A stretch of 64,000 bases of DNA, taken from the NCBI GenBank assembly GCA_905221605.1, contig CAJNDS010002424.1, positions 172,709-236,708 on the forward strand, given 5' to 3'. This document shows, piece by piece, positions 9,856 to 20,472 of the stretch (position 1 is its first letter; each line of letters begins with the position of its first letter). A program made the translations under genes and the position numbers. Under the pieces are notes generated by a model. It made no database searches and was not told where the DNA came from. It saw only the letters and a list, made by a program, of their open reading frames with translations. The stretch comes from Symbiodinium natans. Its lineage: Eukaryota > Sar > Dinophyceae > Suessiales > Symbiodiniaceae.

Positions 9856-10160
9856 GTCCTAAGCCAAAGGGGGCCATAAACCCCCCCACACAGGGTTTAG
9901 GGTTTATGGGTTATGGGTTTAGGGTTTAGAGTTTAGAGTTTAGGGTTTAGGGTTTCAGGACCAAGCCTTAGCCTACACCCTAAACCCCAAAACCTCCCCT
10001 CCTGCACCATTGAGTACTAAAACCCCAAACCCTAAACCCCAAACCCGAAACTCTAAACCCTGAACCCTAAACCCTCTTGAACACCCTACACCCGGATCCC
10101 CCTTAAACCCAACCAACGCGATCATCCCCCGTCCGGCCTCGGACACGGCCTCCTGGGAAG

Positions 10161-10210
10161 GCGGCTGGTCTCCGCACGCCTCACAACCTGGGTGGGAGCT
10201 GGGAGGAAAG
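10161..10210 (+). CDS. Candidate exon, unknown gene
   Basis: Acceptor TCCTGGGAAG; reads AAGLRTPHNLGGSWEE; donor GTTTAGGG is the array start. Other + frames and the minus strand are open too. Confidence 0.45.
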
Positions 10211-10456
10211 GTTTAGGGTTTGGGGTTTGGGGTTTGGGGTTTGGGATTTGGGGTTTAGGGTTTAGGGTTTAGGGTTTATGTAGGGTTTAGGGTTTAGGGT
10301 TTGGGGACTTAGAATCCAAGGACTTAAGGTAACGTTAAGCAAGGGCTTCCGGGCCCCAAACCCGAAGCCCTAAACCCTAGCCCTAAACCCTAAACCCTAA
10401 ACCCTAAACCCTAAACCCTAATGCAGGGTCTAGGACTGCACGGGCATCTTCACCAG

Positions 10457-10508
10457 CCGGGTGGCAAGACCAGCTCCCACCCTCGGTCGGATAGTAGGAG
10501 CCATCACC
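10457..10508 (+). CDS. Candidate exon, unknown gene (GA donor?)
   Basis: Acceptor CATCTTCACCAG; with two carried bases it reads S then RVARPAPTLGRIVGAIT. No GT donor fits; GATCG at 10510 would be a GA donor. Confidence 0.4.
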
Positions 10509-10850
10509 TGATCGTAGGATTTAAGGTTTAGGGTTTAGGGTTTAGGGCTAGGGTTTAGGGGTAAGGGTTTAGGGTTTAGGGGTGCTGGCCACCGGCGCAC
10601 GCGAAGGAACATCGGGAGTATGTTTGGCCTTAGGCGGTGCTTCAGAGTAAGTACATTCTTGAATGCATGGCTTTTTCTCATTCCTCGGCATGCGCGCTTG
10701 GCACGACTTTCTTAACCGGATATGGCTATGGGGAAAGCCTAGGTTGCAAGGGAACCCTAAACCCTAGCTCACCCTACTTCACCGCATTTCACCGTTTCAG
10801 GTGCCGTCATTTCTGTGGCGGGGGAGCGCAGTTTCAGAACCTTCGATGGT

Positions 10851-10945
10851 TCAACCCTAAACCCTAAACCCTAAACCCTAAACCCTAAACCCTAAACCCT
10901 AAACCCTAACCCTAAACCCTAAACTCTAAACCCTAAACCCTAATT
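10851..10945 (-). repeat. CCCTAAA array
   Basis: About 13 units, then repeat E sequence and more CCCTAAA to 11085. Confidence 0.95.
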
Positions 10946-11161
10946 AAACCCCTATACAAACTAGACCCGGGAGTAACCTAGGAATAAACAGGGTGCACTT
11001 CTTGGCTTTAAGGGGATGACAAGGGAACCCCGTCAACCCTAAACCCTAAAAACCCTAAACCCTAAACAATAAACCCTAAACCCTACAAGGGCCTACTCCC
11101 GGTCCTAGCAAAGCAACAGACTCTTCCCAACCGAGGTGTTGAGCTTTTATAGGCTTTTCTT

Positions 11162-11420
11162 TGGGTTTAGGGTTCAGGGTTTAGGGTTAGGGTTTAGGGT
11201 TTAGGGTTTAGGGTTTAGGGTTTAGGGTTTAGGGTTTAGGGTTTAGGGTTTAGGGTTTAGGGTTTAGGGTTTAGGGTTCAGGGTTCAGGGTTCAGGGTTC
11301 AGGGTTCAGGGTTCAGGGTTCAGGTTTAGGGTTCAGGGTTCAGGGTTCAGGGTTTAGGGTTTAGGGTTTAGGGTTTAGGGTTTAGGGTTTAGGGTTTAGG
11401 GTTTAGGGTTTAGGGTTCAA
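11162..11420 (+). repeat. Long TTTAGGG array with a homogeneous TTCAGGG block
   Basis: About 36 units; 11274-11352 is a nearly pure run of TTCAGGG flanked by TTTAGGG on both sides. Confidence 0.95.
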
Positions 11421-11621
11421 TTTTTTGCTTTTTGACTTTCTGGGGTTTAGGGTTTATAGGGTTTAGGGGGCTTAGGGAAGTTTAGGGTTTAGGGAAGCTT
11501 AGGGTTTAGGGGTTTAGGGAGTTCAGGGGTTTAGGGACCCTAAACCCTAAACCCTAAACCCTAAACCCTGAACCCTAAACCCTGAACCCTGAACCCTAAA
11601 TCCTCAACGCCATCCGACAAG

Positions 11622-11670
11622 CACGTGGGGCGCGGCCAAGTCGCCGCAGCTCAAGCACTGCATCCCACGG
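11622..11670 (+). CDS. Candidate exon, unknown gene
   Basis: Acceptor CATCCGACAAG; reads HVGRGQVAAAQALHPT; donor GTGAGG. It lies between a C-strand array (to 11600) and a G-strand array (from 11683). Confidence 0.5.
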
Positions 11671-12552
11671 GTGAGGTCCTGTTCCGGGTTTAGGGTTTAG
11701 GGTTTAGGGTTTAGGGTTTAGGGTTTAGGGTTTAGGGTTTAGGGTTTAGGGTTTAGGGTTTAGGGTTCAAGGGGGTTTCGCCACCATGTGCCAGTGTCGG
11801 AGTCATGGTTTGGGGCTTGGGGCGCCTGGGCTTGGGACTTAGGGTTTGGCGAGACCCTACCCCAAACCCTAAACCCATAGGGATGGATGCAGGATCTACA
11901 TTGCTACGTTACCATGTTGATGTTTGCACAAGCCTAAACCCTGAACCCTAAACCCTAAACCCTCGAAACCCAGAACAAACCCGAGCTGCCAAAGCCCAGA
12001 GTCAGCCGACGGCTCCCTAGAAACCCTATTGTCAACAGTAAACCGTAAGACCTCTACAACCCCCTGGAACCCCTAAAACCCCCTGTAACCTCTTCGTAAC
12101 CCTTTAACCCCTCTTTATGACGAGTCTCATATGCTCGCTCGGTTATGAGTTGCGGCTGTCTCACGAGCGATTTGGGGCGAGGAAACCCGCCTTCCCCCGG
12201 CATCGCTCGCACTCGCAACGGAAGCCCCACGGCCTTGGGGTGCACTTAGGGGCTTAGGGCGTTAGGGCTTTTAGAGGGGGGGGGGGGGGGTTGTTTGTTT
12301 CTTTTCGTTGGGGGGGGGGGGGGAGGGGGGCGGGGTGGTGAGGGTTTAGCCGCTATGCATACAGTATGCATAGGCACTCGAGCACATGGTGGGGCTGTGC
12401 CCTTGCTTGATACCGGAAACGCTAATGCGGTTGACAAGGCAAATGGGTGGGAACGAGCATTGGAAGCAAGCCTATCACGTACCTGCAACCCTGCAGGAGC
12501 TTCTTCTTGCTCTATGCTTCTGGAAGTTACAAGCTTATGTTCCAGAGACCCC

Positions 12553-12703
12553 CTAACCCTAAACCCTAAACCCTAAACCCTAAACCCTAAACCCTAAACC
12601 CTGAACCCTGAACCCTGAACCCGAAACCCTGAACCCTGAACCCTGAACCCTAAACCCTAAACCCTAAACCCTAAACCCTAAACCCTAAACCCTAAACCCT
12701 ACC
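12553..12703 (-). repeat. CCCTAAA array with CCCTGAA block
   Basis: About 21 units; the middle is CCCTGAA, the complement of the TTCAGGG variant. Confidence 0.95.
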
Positions 12704-13024
12704 CAGTTCTACGGCCCTAAGACCCACCTGCTGCGAAGCCACCCCCTCTCCAGCTCCCGTCGGCGCGCCCAAGTTGGTCGCAGAAGGTCCTGCCGCTGGC
12801 GAACGGCGCTCCTAAAACCGCCCCCGACACCTAAGTACCTCGAGTTTTCTAGGTTAATTAAGGGTTTAGGGTTAAGGGTTTAAGGTTCCCAAAACCCTAA
12901 ACGCCAAAACTCCAAAACTCCAAAGCCCTAAAGCCCAACACCCTAAACTCTAATGGTCGGTTCTGCCGCTTCCCAGGCGCAATCCCGCAAGCACAGCATT
13001 CCAAAAAAGAAAGGGGGCTCCACA

Positions 13025-13142
13025 TAGGGTTTAGGGTTTAGGGTTTAGGGTTTAGGGTTTAGGGTTTAGGGTTTAGGGTTTAGGGTTTAGGGTTTAGGGT
13101 TTAGGGTTTAGGGTTTAGGGTTTAGGGTTTAGGGTTTAGGGG
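13025..13142 (+). repeat. TTTAGGG array
   Basis: About 17 near-exact units abutting a family A element. Confidence 0.95.
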
Positions 13143-13266
13143 TTCATGGTGCCTAGTAACCCCAAGTATAACTGCACTTCTAACCTAATGTTAACCCCTA
13201 CTAAGGTACTTAAAGGGGCTCCTAAGTAGTTTGTAACTACGCTTCAAGTTTGGGTTCTAAGTACCC
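13142..13266. repeat. Fold-back element family A, diverged copy
   Basis: GGTTCATGGTGCCTAGTAACC opens it, with several TAACT/AGTTA blocks inside; it directly abuts a long TTTAGGG array. Confidence 0.45.
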
Positions 13267-14379
13267 TGAACCCAAAAAACCCCTAAGTCCTTTGTAGGCT
13301 ACTCTTCCCTTTGTGGCTCCCTAGAGGCAGACTGAAAGCGCTTCAGACCCTAGACCCTAAACCCTAAACCCTACACCCCGGGCTCCGCCTTGACAGTGGC
13401 GTTTTCCGCACCACCGCCCCCCCAACCCCCCCCCCCCTCCCCTAGGGTTTAGGGTTTAGGGTTTAGGGTTTAGGGTTTAGGGTTTAGGGTTTAGGGTTTA
13501 GGGTTTAGGGTTTAGTGGGTTTACGGAAAAAAAATCATGAAACAAACCCAGCAAGCCTAGGAAGCCCCATTCTAAACCGTAGATAAGTTCCATATACCCC
13601 TCTAAGCCCTAAAACCTCTGCAAAAACCCGATAAATACCCTGAAAACCCCGAAGCCCGAAGCCCTCCAAACCCTAAACCAGTTTTGGGGCGGTTTGGGGT
13701 TTCGGTTTTCGGGTTTAGGGTTTCGGGTGTTTGGGGGGTTTGGGGTTTACAGAACCTCCGAGGAGATCCGGACTTCGGTTTCGCAAGGTTTCCGGCCATT
13801 TATCCTTCTGCCAAGACATTATAAAGTCGTCTGACATCACTCAAAGGATTCACAAAACTGAGAAACAGCGTCTGCAGCTAGATCTCCTGGCATCAGATCT
13901 GGGGCAACAGATAGTATAGAACAGAACGTAGACCTATCGCAGTTTAGGGTGTTTTTTTTTGCAACCGGCCTCAACAAGGGCCCAACCATAAACCTCCTAA
14001 AAAGCCATCCGCGTGAGCTTCAAGAAATCTCGGCCTTGACAGGTGTCGCAAAATAAATAGATGGCATTTGCATGCTCTGCATGCAGCAAGGGAACGCTGG
14101 GCTCTGGTCCATTAATCTGCAGAAGATGAGACACTGATAAGGACCCCAATAAGGTATCCCTATCATCGTAAACCACTAAGTCGTCTATATTAAACCCTGA
14201 AATCGATTTGCCACAGCGCATGACATCTCAACAGCCTGACTTCAGGTTGCTGGCTCCAAGCGTGTAGATTGGCCGGTGTCCACGGAAAACAAAGCATGGG
14301 TGCCGGAAGGGTTCACACGGTGTTTGATGGAATTATAGGGCTTAGAGGGTGGGTTTATCGGGCTTAGGGGCATTACGCT

Positions 14380-14920
14380 AATAATTAGTGTGAATGCCGC
14401 GTTAATTTGGTTCACGCGTGAACGCACTAATTTCATTCACCTAGTGATAGTACGGGCGCTCATAATACGCACAAAGTACACGTAGGAACAAATACGCGAG
14501 GTTAAATTCACTTTTTCTGCATTCGTTCAATGATTCGCTACGTTCTCTCATTTCACTTCGTCGTTCATACAATTCATGCGCTTCACATAAATTGTATTCA
14601 CTCACTGTATTCACTTGTTTTCTTGTTAATTGTGTTCGCGAGAAATTATAAGTTTGAATGGGGGCATGAATTAAATGAACGCGTTCATACATTCATCCCT
14701 TCCACCTAATAATGTACTAAGAGCCCCATAAAGACCTTAATTTTGTGCTCTTTGCTGCTGTACGCAAAAGGGCTTACAATAAGTCTATTCATGCGCCCTT
14801 TTCCTCACTTTGTATCGATCGCTGGTTCTCTTGTTACGTTCATAAACTCATTCACACGTTCAATCATATGATTCTACGTTTCCACTCCCATATTCACTTA
14901 TCCTTTTAGTACCAGCGAAC
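14380..14920. other. AT-rich region dense in ATTCA/GTTCA words
   Basis: ATTCA, TTCAC and GTTCA recur every 10-20 bases on the + strand with their complements nearby. There are no telomeric units. It could be an old degenerate satellite. The minus-strand frames here (14242-14692) are byproducts of the simple composition. Confidence 0.55.
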
Positions 14921-15224
14921 CATGGACAGGAATCGTTCACTATATTCTACCAGGCTTCGTGCAGGCATTACAAGAACAACTAAAATATAGTTCTCTTCAC
15001 GTTCATCAGGAAGCCAACCAAGATATGAGAGTTAGGGTCTCAAGGTGTGATTTAGGGCTGTTTGTGCCCCCCCCCCCCCCCAAAAAAAAATGCGCAGCGA
15101 AGCGTTCTCGCTTTGAGAGTTGAGGTTCGGAGGGTATAGGGACCCGACTCCGTGCGTTTAGTGCCCGCAAGCGTCGCCACCTTTGGGGTTGTTTCTTAGA
15201 CTCTGCGTGCAATGAGACTATACA

Positions 15225-15312
15225 CCCCTTAGAACCTTAATAAATATGATATCATTAGTCTCTTGGGTTTTATATGAACAAAAGTTTAAGGAAAAACAAG
15301 GGGGATATAGGA
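15225..15312. repeat. Interspersed AT-rich repeat D, copy 1
   Basis: CCCCTTAGAACCTTAATAAA ... CTCTTGGGTTTTATATGAAC ... GGGGGATATAGG. Matches 44902-44991 along its length. Confidence 0.75.
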
Positions 15313-15386
15313 GAAGTGACGACGGTCACACGGAGGGTGCATGTCTGGGTGTCAACGCAGCCCTGAGTGGAACGGTCGTCCCGGTC

Positions 15387-15574
15387 GGTTCATGGTACTT
15401 GGTAACCAATTTATAACTGTACCTATAACCCACTTATAAGTACTTAGTACCTAGTAGCCAGCTTATAACTGTACTTATAACCCACTTATCAGCCCTTTTA
15501 AGTTCCCTAATGTTCTTGGATGAGTACAGTTATAAGTACAGTTATCATGGGTTAAGAAGTACCAGGAGCCTCCT
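15387..15574. repeat. Fold-back element family A, with internal duplication
   Basis: The ACTTATAACCCACTTAT core occurs twice (about 15405-15445 and 15462-15492) before the inverted right arm (AGTACAGTTATAAGTACAGT). Right end AGTACCAGGAGCCTCC. Confidence 0.65.
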
Positions 15575-15764
15575 AGCAGTGTTAGGGTTTAGGGTTTAGG
15601 GTTTAGGCTTTAGGGTTTAGGGTTTAGGGACAGCCGTGAGGATGGGGAATGCCGGAGTGGGCCATCTTCGCGGCGATGGAATCAACTTTGAAGCTTTTAG
15701 GGTTTAGGGTTTAGGGTTTAGGGTTTAGGGTTTAGGGTTTAGGGCTGACAGTCAAGAGGATGGC

Positions 15765-15916
15765 TTGGGATGCTCCCCCTTATAGTAAGAGTCCTTCTTC
15801 GGGATGATAATCGGGGGTACTAGTATTCTTTTAGGGTTTAGGGTTTAGGGTTTAGGGGGCATTAGAATCCCTGTTAAGGACTGCTAAAACTGGTAGTATA
15901 AGGGGGAGCATCCCAA
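15765..15916. repeat. Fold-back element family B interrupted by a telomeric array
   Basis: Ends TTGGGATGCTCCCCCTTATA and GGGGGAGCATCCCAA are intact, but a TTTAGGG array (about 15829-15859) sits at the centre, where the copy at 46121-46223 has none. Confidence 0.8.
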
Positions 15917-16036
15917 AGTATGGCGACCATCCCCTAAATCCTACAAAACCCTCAACCCTAAACCCTAAACCCTCAGCCCTAAACCCTAAACTTTAAATCC
16001 TAAGCCCTTGTCCGCAATCTCGACACATCTGTCAAG

Positions 16037-16109
16037 CCTCGCGAGGCCAAAAGTGCTGACAGGCACGAGGATGTCGAGCAACACTCGTGGGTGATTCGTG
16101 TAGCTTCGG
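16037..16109 (+). CDS. Candidate exon, unknown gene
   Basis: Acceptor ACATCTGTCAAG; 24 codons, starting PREAKSADRHEDVEQHSWVI; donor GTTTAGGG is the array start. Confidence 0.55.
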
Positions 16110-18031
16110 GTTTAGGGTTAGGGTTTAGGGTTTAGGGTTTAGGGTTTAGGGTTTAGGGTTTAGGGTTTAGGGTTAGGGTTTAGGGTTTAGGGAGAACTTG
16201 CATCGCGCCGTTTCTTCGGGTTGTTGCGGTCACGCTGCGTCTCGCGATTGCTTATCTGCATTCGTGTTCGTGGCCTGAGTGAAGCCAATCGCGGAGTTGG
16301 ATGATTCCCGAGAGAAAAAGAAACAGACCTTTTCAACCGTAGAAAACCTTGCACTACAAGTTTCGGGGTTTCTTCTTTTTTGCGGGTTCTTAAGCAAATC
16401 CATCGCATTGGGGGGCCCAAGGACGTTATGCAACCGAAGGCTTTGAAAATACTCCCCATTACTCCCCACTGCTCCCTAAGCCCTTCCAGGTACACCCTGA
16501 ACCCTAAACCCTAAACCCTAAACCCGAAACCCTAAACCCTAAACCCCCATGAACCCCCCCCCCCCCCCCACGCCGCCCTTGAGAACTCCGAAATATAAAC
16601 ACTTTGGAGTCACGGAGAACGTTACATCTCGGCACCCAGCCTTGGCAGGTATGAACTCCAGTCCAAGAGTGCAAGCAGCTTGCTGTGAAGGTGAAGGCCC
16701 CAGATTGTGTATAGGGTTCAGGGCCTAGGGTGTAGGGTTTGGGGTCTTTAGGGATAGGGCTTAGGGGCGTCTAGGGTGTGTAGGAGGGTTGGCTTGTGAG
16801 CCTTTAAAGCGCCGGTACGACTACCAGCTATCAGGTGTCACCCCTACATCCTAAACCCTAACCGTAAACCCTAAGCTCCCTAAACCCTAAGCCTCTAAGT
16901 ACTTGTGAGTTACCCTAAACCCTAAACCCTAAACCCTAAACCCTAAACCCTAAACCCTAAACCCTAAACCCTAAACCCCGAAGGTTGAACCTCCTACTCT
17001 ACCCCAGGTTGCCACAGGGCCTTCAACTCCACTCTTGGCTGCCTGGCTTCTAGTAGGGAAGTGGGGGATTAATGGCACCGTGTAGGCCAGGGAGATGCCC
17101 CTACTTCCCTTCAGTTGGCTCGTCACCTGCGTCACTCACCCGGCCCCTGCGCCGGCACGCGCGGCACGTCGAGCACGTCGAAGCGCAGGAGAGGGTGCCA
17201 GAGTCTGCGCGCGTTGCTCCAGCTCCTTCGTGTAGAGAATGTACTCCTGCGTCTCCTTCTGGAATCGCAGCTATATGTTTTTATGTCTCTTATTACTTTT
17301 TTGTTTTTTGGGAGGGGGGGGGGCGGATTAGGGGGTAGGGTTTTGGGTGTGGGCTTCTGGCCCTTCCGAAATTGAACTCTGAGATGTTGAGAATAGTTCG
17401 GGCGGGGTGGGGCTATTCAGAAAGAGCAGGTCGCGGAGAGGTGAGGGTGAAGATAATTAACGTGAACCATTTGCTTTGAAGGTCTCTTAAGGTTAGGAGT
17501 TAGGATTTAGGATCTAGGAGTTACGAGGTAGAGTTTACGACTTAGGATGTAGGACTTAAGATCAAACATTACACAAGTCATGAGGTTGAACCAAGCAAAG
17601 CCGGATGCCACACTGTGTCTAGGTGCATCCGGATCGTCGGTTCTGGTGAAGTGACGAGAGGATGCGGGGCAGCTCATGCACCGCGTGCGACCATGATTCG
17701 CTTGCGGCGCGTCGAAGTCGATGAAAGTCAGGCGGTACCTCTGGTCTGCGCAGTATGAGCTTTGAGGGCTAGAGGCAGCAGGGGTTGAGGGCTTGGGGCC
17801 GCTAGGGTTTGGGGTGTTATGTGGGGGGGCATGATCTGGCGCATCTGCTGGTGTTGGTTGCGTGGTCGCAAGTAGAATGCAGCGACATGAACCCGAGCAT
17901 TGGGATCATGTACTCTGCACTACGAAGGTCTCTGAAACCCTAAACCCTAGGTATATTGACCAGAATGAACGCCCTTGCAAGGTTCATTCACCCCCCCCAC
18001 GTTTCTCAAAGTTGGCTTTAGGGGCTCATGG

Positions 18032-18112
18032 TTGGGATGTTCCCCCCTATACTAGCAGTCCTTCATAGAGACTCCTATGAAGGACTGTTAGTATAAGGGG
18101 GAACATCCCAAG
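18032..18112. repeat. Fold-back element family B, short copy
   Basis: Near-perfect hairpin: TTGGGATGTTCCCCCCTATA, tip near TAGAGACTCCTA, and the inverse ending GGGGGAACATCCCAA. About 81 bp. Confidence 0.85.
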
Positions 18113-18265
18113 GTTTAGGGTTAGCTTGCCACTCCTTCAGAAGCTTGGGAGGCTAAAACTGTCTTCAATAGTATTACGTTGTTTTTTTAGAGTCGTTGAA
18201 GGGCTCATGATTCTTGAGCTCCGCAGATACTGCGTCAAAGTAGAACCTTAGAAGCTAGACTAGAG

Positions 18266-18362
18266 CCACAAGAGCAACCTAGAAACAAGAGGGGTGCCCT
18301 TTTTGGGTTAAAGCGGGGGCTTATAGGGAGCTTAACCCCTAAACAAAGGGGAACAAGGGCCT
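18266..18362. repeat. Interspersed repeat E, copy
   Basis: CAACCTAGAAACAAGAGGGG, TGCCCTTTTTGGGTTAAAG, then AAAGGGGAACAAGGGCCTA directly joined to CCCTAAA repeats. Confidence 0.65.
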
Positions 18363-18551
18363 AAACCCTAAACCCTAAACCCTAAACCCTAAACCCTAAA
18401 CCCTAAACCCTAAAGAAGAAGTTGCATTGACAAGGCACCTAGGCTCGGCCATATGAGGGAGTTCCAAACCGAGCACTTCGTCTCTTTGAGCCAACACTGC
18501 CCGCGCAGTTGTTTAAGCCCAGAGTAGGCCATAGACTCAACTAGGTTGCCC

Positions 18552-18655
18552 AGTAACCTAGGAATAAAAAGGGTGCCATTTTCTTGCGTAAAGGGGTTTG
18601 TAGGGGAACCTAGAGCTCCCAAAAAGGGAATAAGGGCACCTACTGGGCATCCTAG
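18552..18655. repeat. Interspersed repeat E, copy
   Basis: AGTAACCTAGGAATAAAAAG, GGTGCC, GGAACC, then GGGAATAAGGGCACCTACTG; lies 190 bp from the copy at 18266. Confidence 0.65.
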
Positions 18656-18911
18656 TCAAGTGGGACAACGACCTAACTCGCGATACAAGGGTGCAGCTTA
18701 CAGTTTACATCCCTTTGTAGTGGCTACTAATTAAACCCTAAACCCCAAACCCTAAACCCGAAAGTAGTGCGCAGCTCCTCACCGGAGAGGTAAGACACCA
18801 AGATCTCTTCACCTGGCGTCACCGACTGCAACCGAGAAGGTCCTGGAAATTCGCCTCGGCCCCTTTTAACCCTAAACCCTAAACCCTAAACCCTAAACCC
18901 TGGCGCCTAAG

Positions 18912-18982
18912 TCTGGGCACTGGGGCCGCCCCTCTCAGACTCTGGAACCCGCCTGAAGGCCTCCTACCTCCTGAACTCATGG
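18912..18982 (+). CDS. Candidate exon, unknown gene
   Basis: Acceptor GCGCCTAAG; 23 codons, starting WALGPPLSDSGTRLKASYLL; donor GTTTAGGG is the array start. A CCCTAAA array lies upstream (18870-18900). Confidence 0.55.
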
Positions 18983-19436
18983 GTTTAGGGTTTAGGGTTT
19001 AGGGTTCAGGGTTTAGGGTTCAGGGTTTAGGGTTTGGGGCTTGATTTTTGGGTTCAGGGGTTTAGGGGTTTCGGGTGGTGTGGCCATGCGGCGCCAAGCG
19101 ACAGGTGACTTTGGCTTTCCTTCGCACGCTACACCGCGAGTAAAACCGGCCCGGCTGCCGAGTCGGCGCGCGCAACCGTTGCTCAAGCCGGCAAACTTTG
19201 TGGGAAAGGGTTTAGGGGGTTACAGGTTTCGATGCCCAGCTTAGTCCAAAGCTGCAAAGTCTCAAGTTTAAGAGTTTATAGGGATTTAGGGAAACAGTCA
19301 AGCTACGCGGAGGTCATTCCTGCGCAAGACACGATCTCGGGCTTCGATTTGAACTCTTGCGAACCTGAACCCGAAACCCTAAACCCTAAACCCGAAACCC
19401 TAAACCCTAAACCCTAAACCCTAACGGTAGATGTAG

Positions 19437-19507
19437 ATGTGATCTGGGAGCCGCCTGGCGCCAGATCGCAGAGCGCAACCAAGCGGATGGCACCCCCCGT
19501 CTGCCAG
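19437..19507 (+). CDS. Candidate exon, unknown gene
   Basis: Acceptor GGTAGATGTAG; reads VIWEPPGARSQSATKRMAPP and VCQ; donor CAG|GTTAGGG, where the telomere-type run itself forms the donor. Confidence 0.6.
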
Positions 19508-20404
19508 GTTAGGGTTTAGTTTTATAGGGTTTAGGGCTTATGGGGGTATAGGGTGTAGGGTTTAGGGTGTTTGGGTTTGTATGGTTTAGGGTTTTAGGGG
19601 TTTTGGGGTTTAGGGTTTTAGGGTTTTAGGGTAAAGGACTCATAGGGACTTAGCGCCCGACATCTGAAAATAACAGAATGAGCCTTAGACCCAAGCCCGC
19701 AACACGCATAAAAACAAGTACATATACGTAAAACATATATACACTCTCACCCTAGGCCCTAAACCCTAAACCGGGTTTGGAGTTTGGGGTTTAGGGTTTA
19801 TATAGGCCTTGGAGTTTACTGTAGAGCTTCTTGGCTATAGAATTCAGACCTTTATTTGCATTCAGGAATTCTGGTCTCCAGGAGGCTCGATGTATCTGCT
19901 TGTTGATGTTGGGAATGCCTAGCATTCTGACAGTCGCAAGTCACGTGTGTGGGCGAGGGGGCGAGCGGGTCGCTAAACCAGAAGCCAAGGGAGAAGTATC
20001 TCCGCTATAGACCCTAGACCCTAGACCCTAAACCCTAAACCCTAAACCCTCTTGTTTTGTGGTTGAAGTCTTTTGGTAGCCAGAGCAGCTTCGTGGTCCC
20101 TTAGTATGGGCCCTTAACAAGAAGGGACCCCATATATACTGTATACACCCTCTCGAACCCAAGGCCCATACTTCAGAACCCTGTCAAGAAGGTAAGGGAA
20201 CATATTCTTGGTAGCCCAGAATCCAGAAACCATATTACAATAAGGGCACCCTTTTTTGGGGGTTGGCTACTTTATAAGGGAACCCAGAACCAAACAAAGG
20301 ATAAAGAGTACAACTATCTACCAAGTATTCAGGGCCCCTGAAACGATCCCTTGGACGTACCTTCTGAAGAATGAACTCTAAGAGACGCAACAGCAAAGCG
20401 CTGC

Positions 20405-20472
20405 ACCCCCTAAACCCCCTAAACCCTGAACCCCCTAAACCCCCTAAACCCCCTAAACCCCCTAAACCCTAA
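20405..20472 (-). repeat. CCCCCTAAA nonamer-type array
   Basis: A short array in which the unit is CCCCCTAAA instead of CCCTAAA. Confidence 0.9.

Larger units (their letters stand above)
10509..11621. other. Mosaic, no gene called
   Basis: Arrays at 10519, 10851, 11034 and 11162 (long), with a repeat E copy around 10968-11112. A frame at 10637-10867 ends in telomeric repeat and has no clear splice setting. Confidence 0.6.
11671..16036. other. Mosaic, AT-rich segment, fold-back elements
   Basis: Arrays at 11683, 12553, 13025, 13443 and 15583; poly(G) at 12276-12330; a possible exon at 12977-13015 (acceptor CTTCCCAG, AQSRKHSIPKKKG); family A at 13142 and 15387, family B at 15765, repeat D at 15225. 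Minus frames 12054-12245, 13997-14221 and 15006-15212 are unsupported. Confidence 0.55.
16110..18911. other. Mosaic with a long array-poor stretch
   Basis: 16980-17930 has almost no telomeric repeat. Two overlapping + frames (17072-17375) may reflect an exon but no splice sites stand out. 17485-17570 has a degenerate TTAGGA-like stretch. A family B copy lies at 18032, and repeat E copies at 18266 and 18552. Confidence 0.5.
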
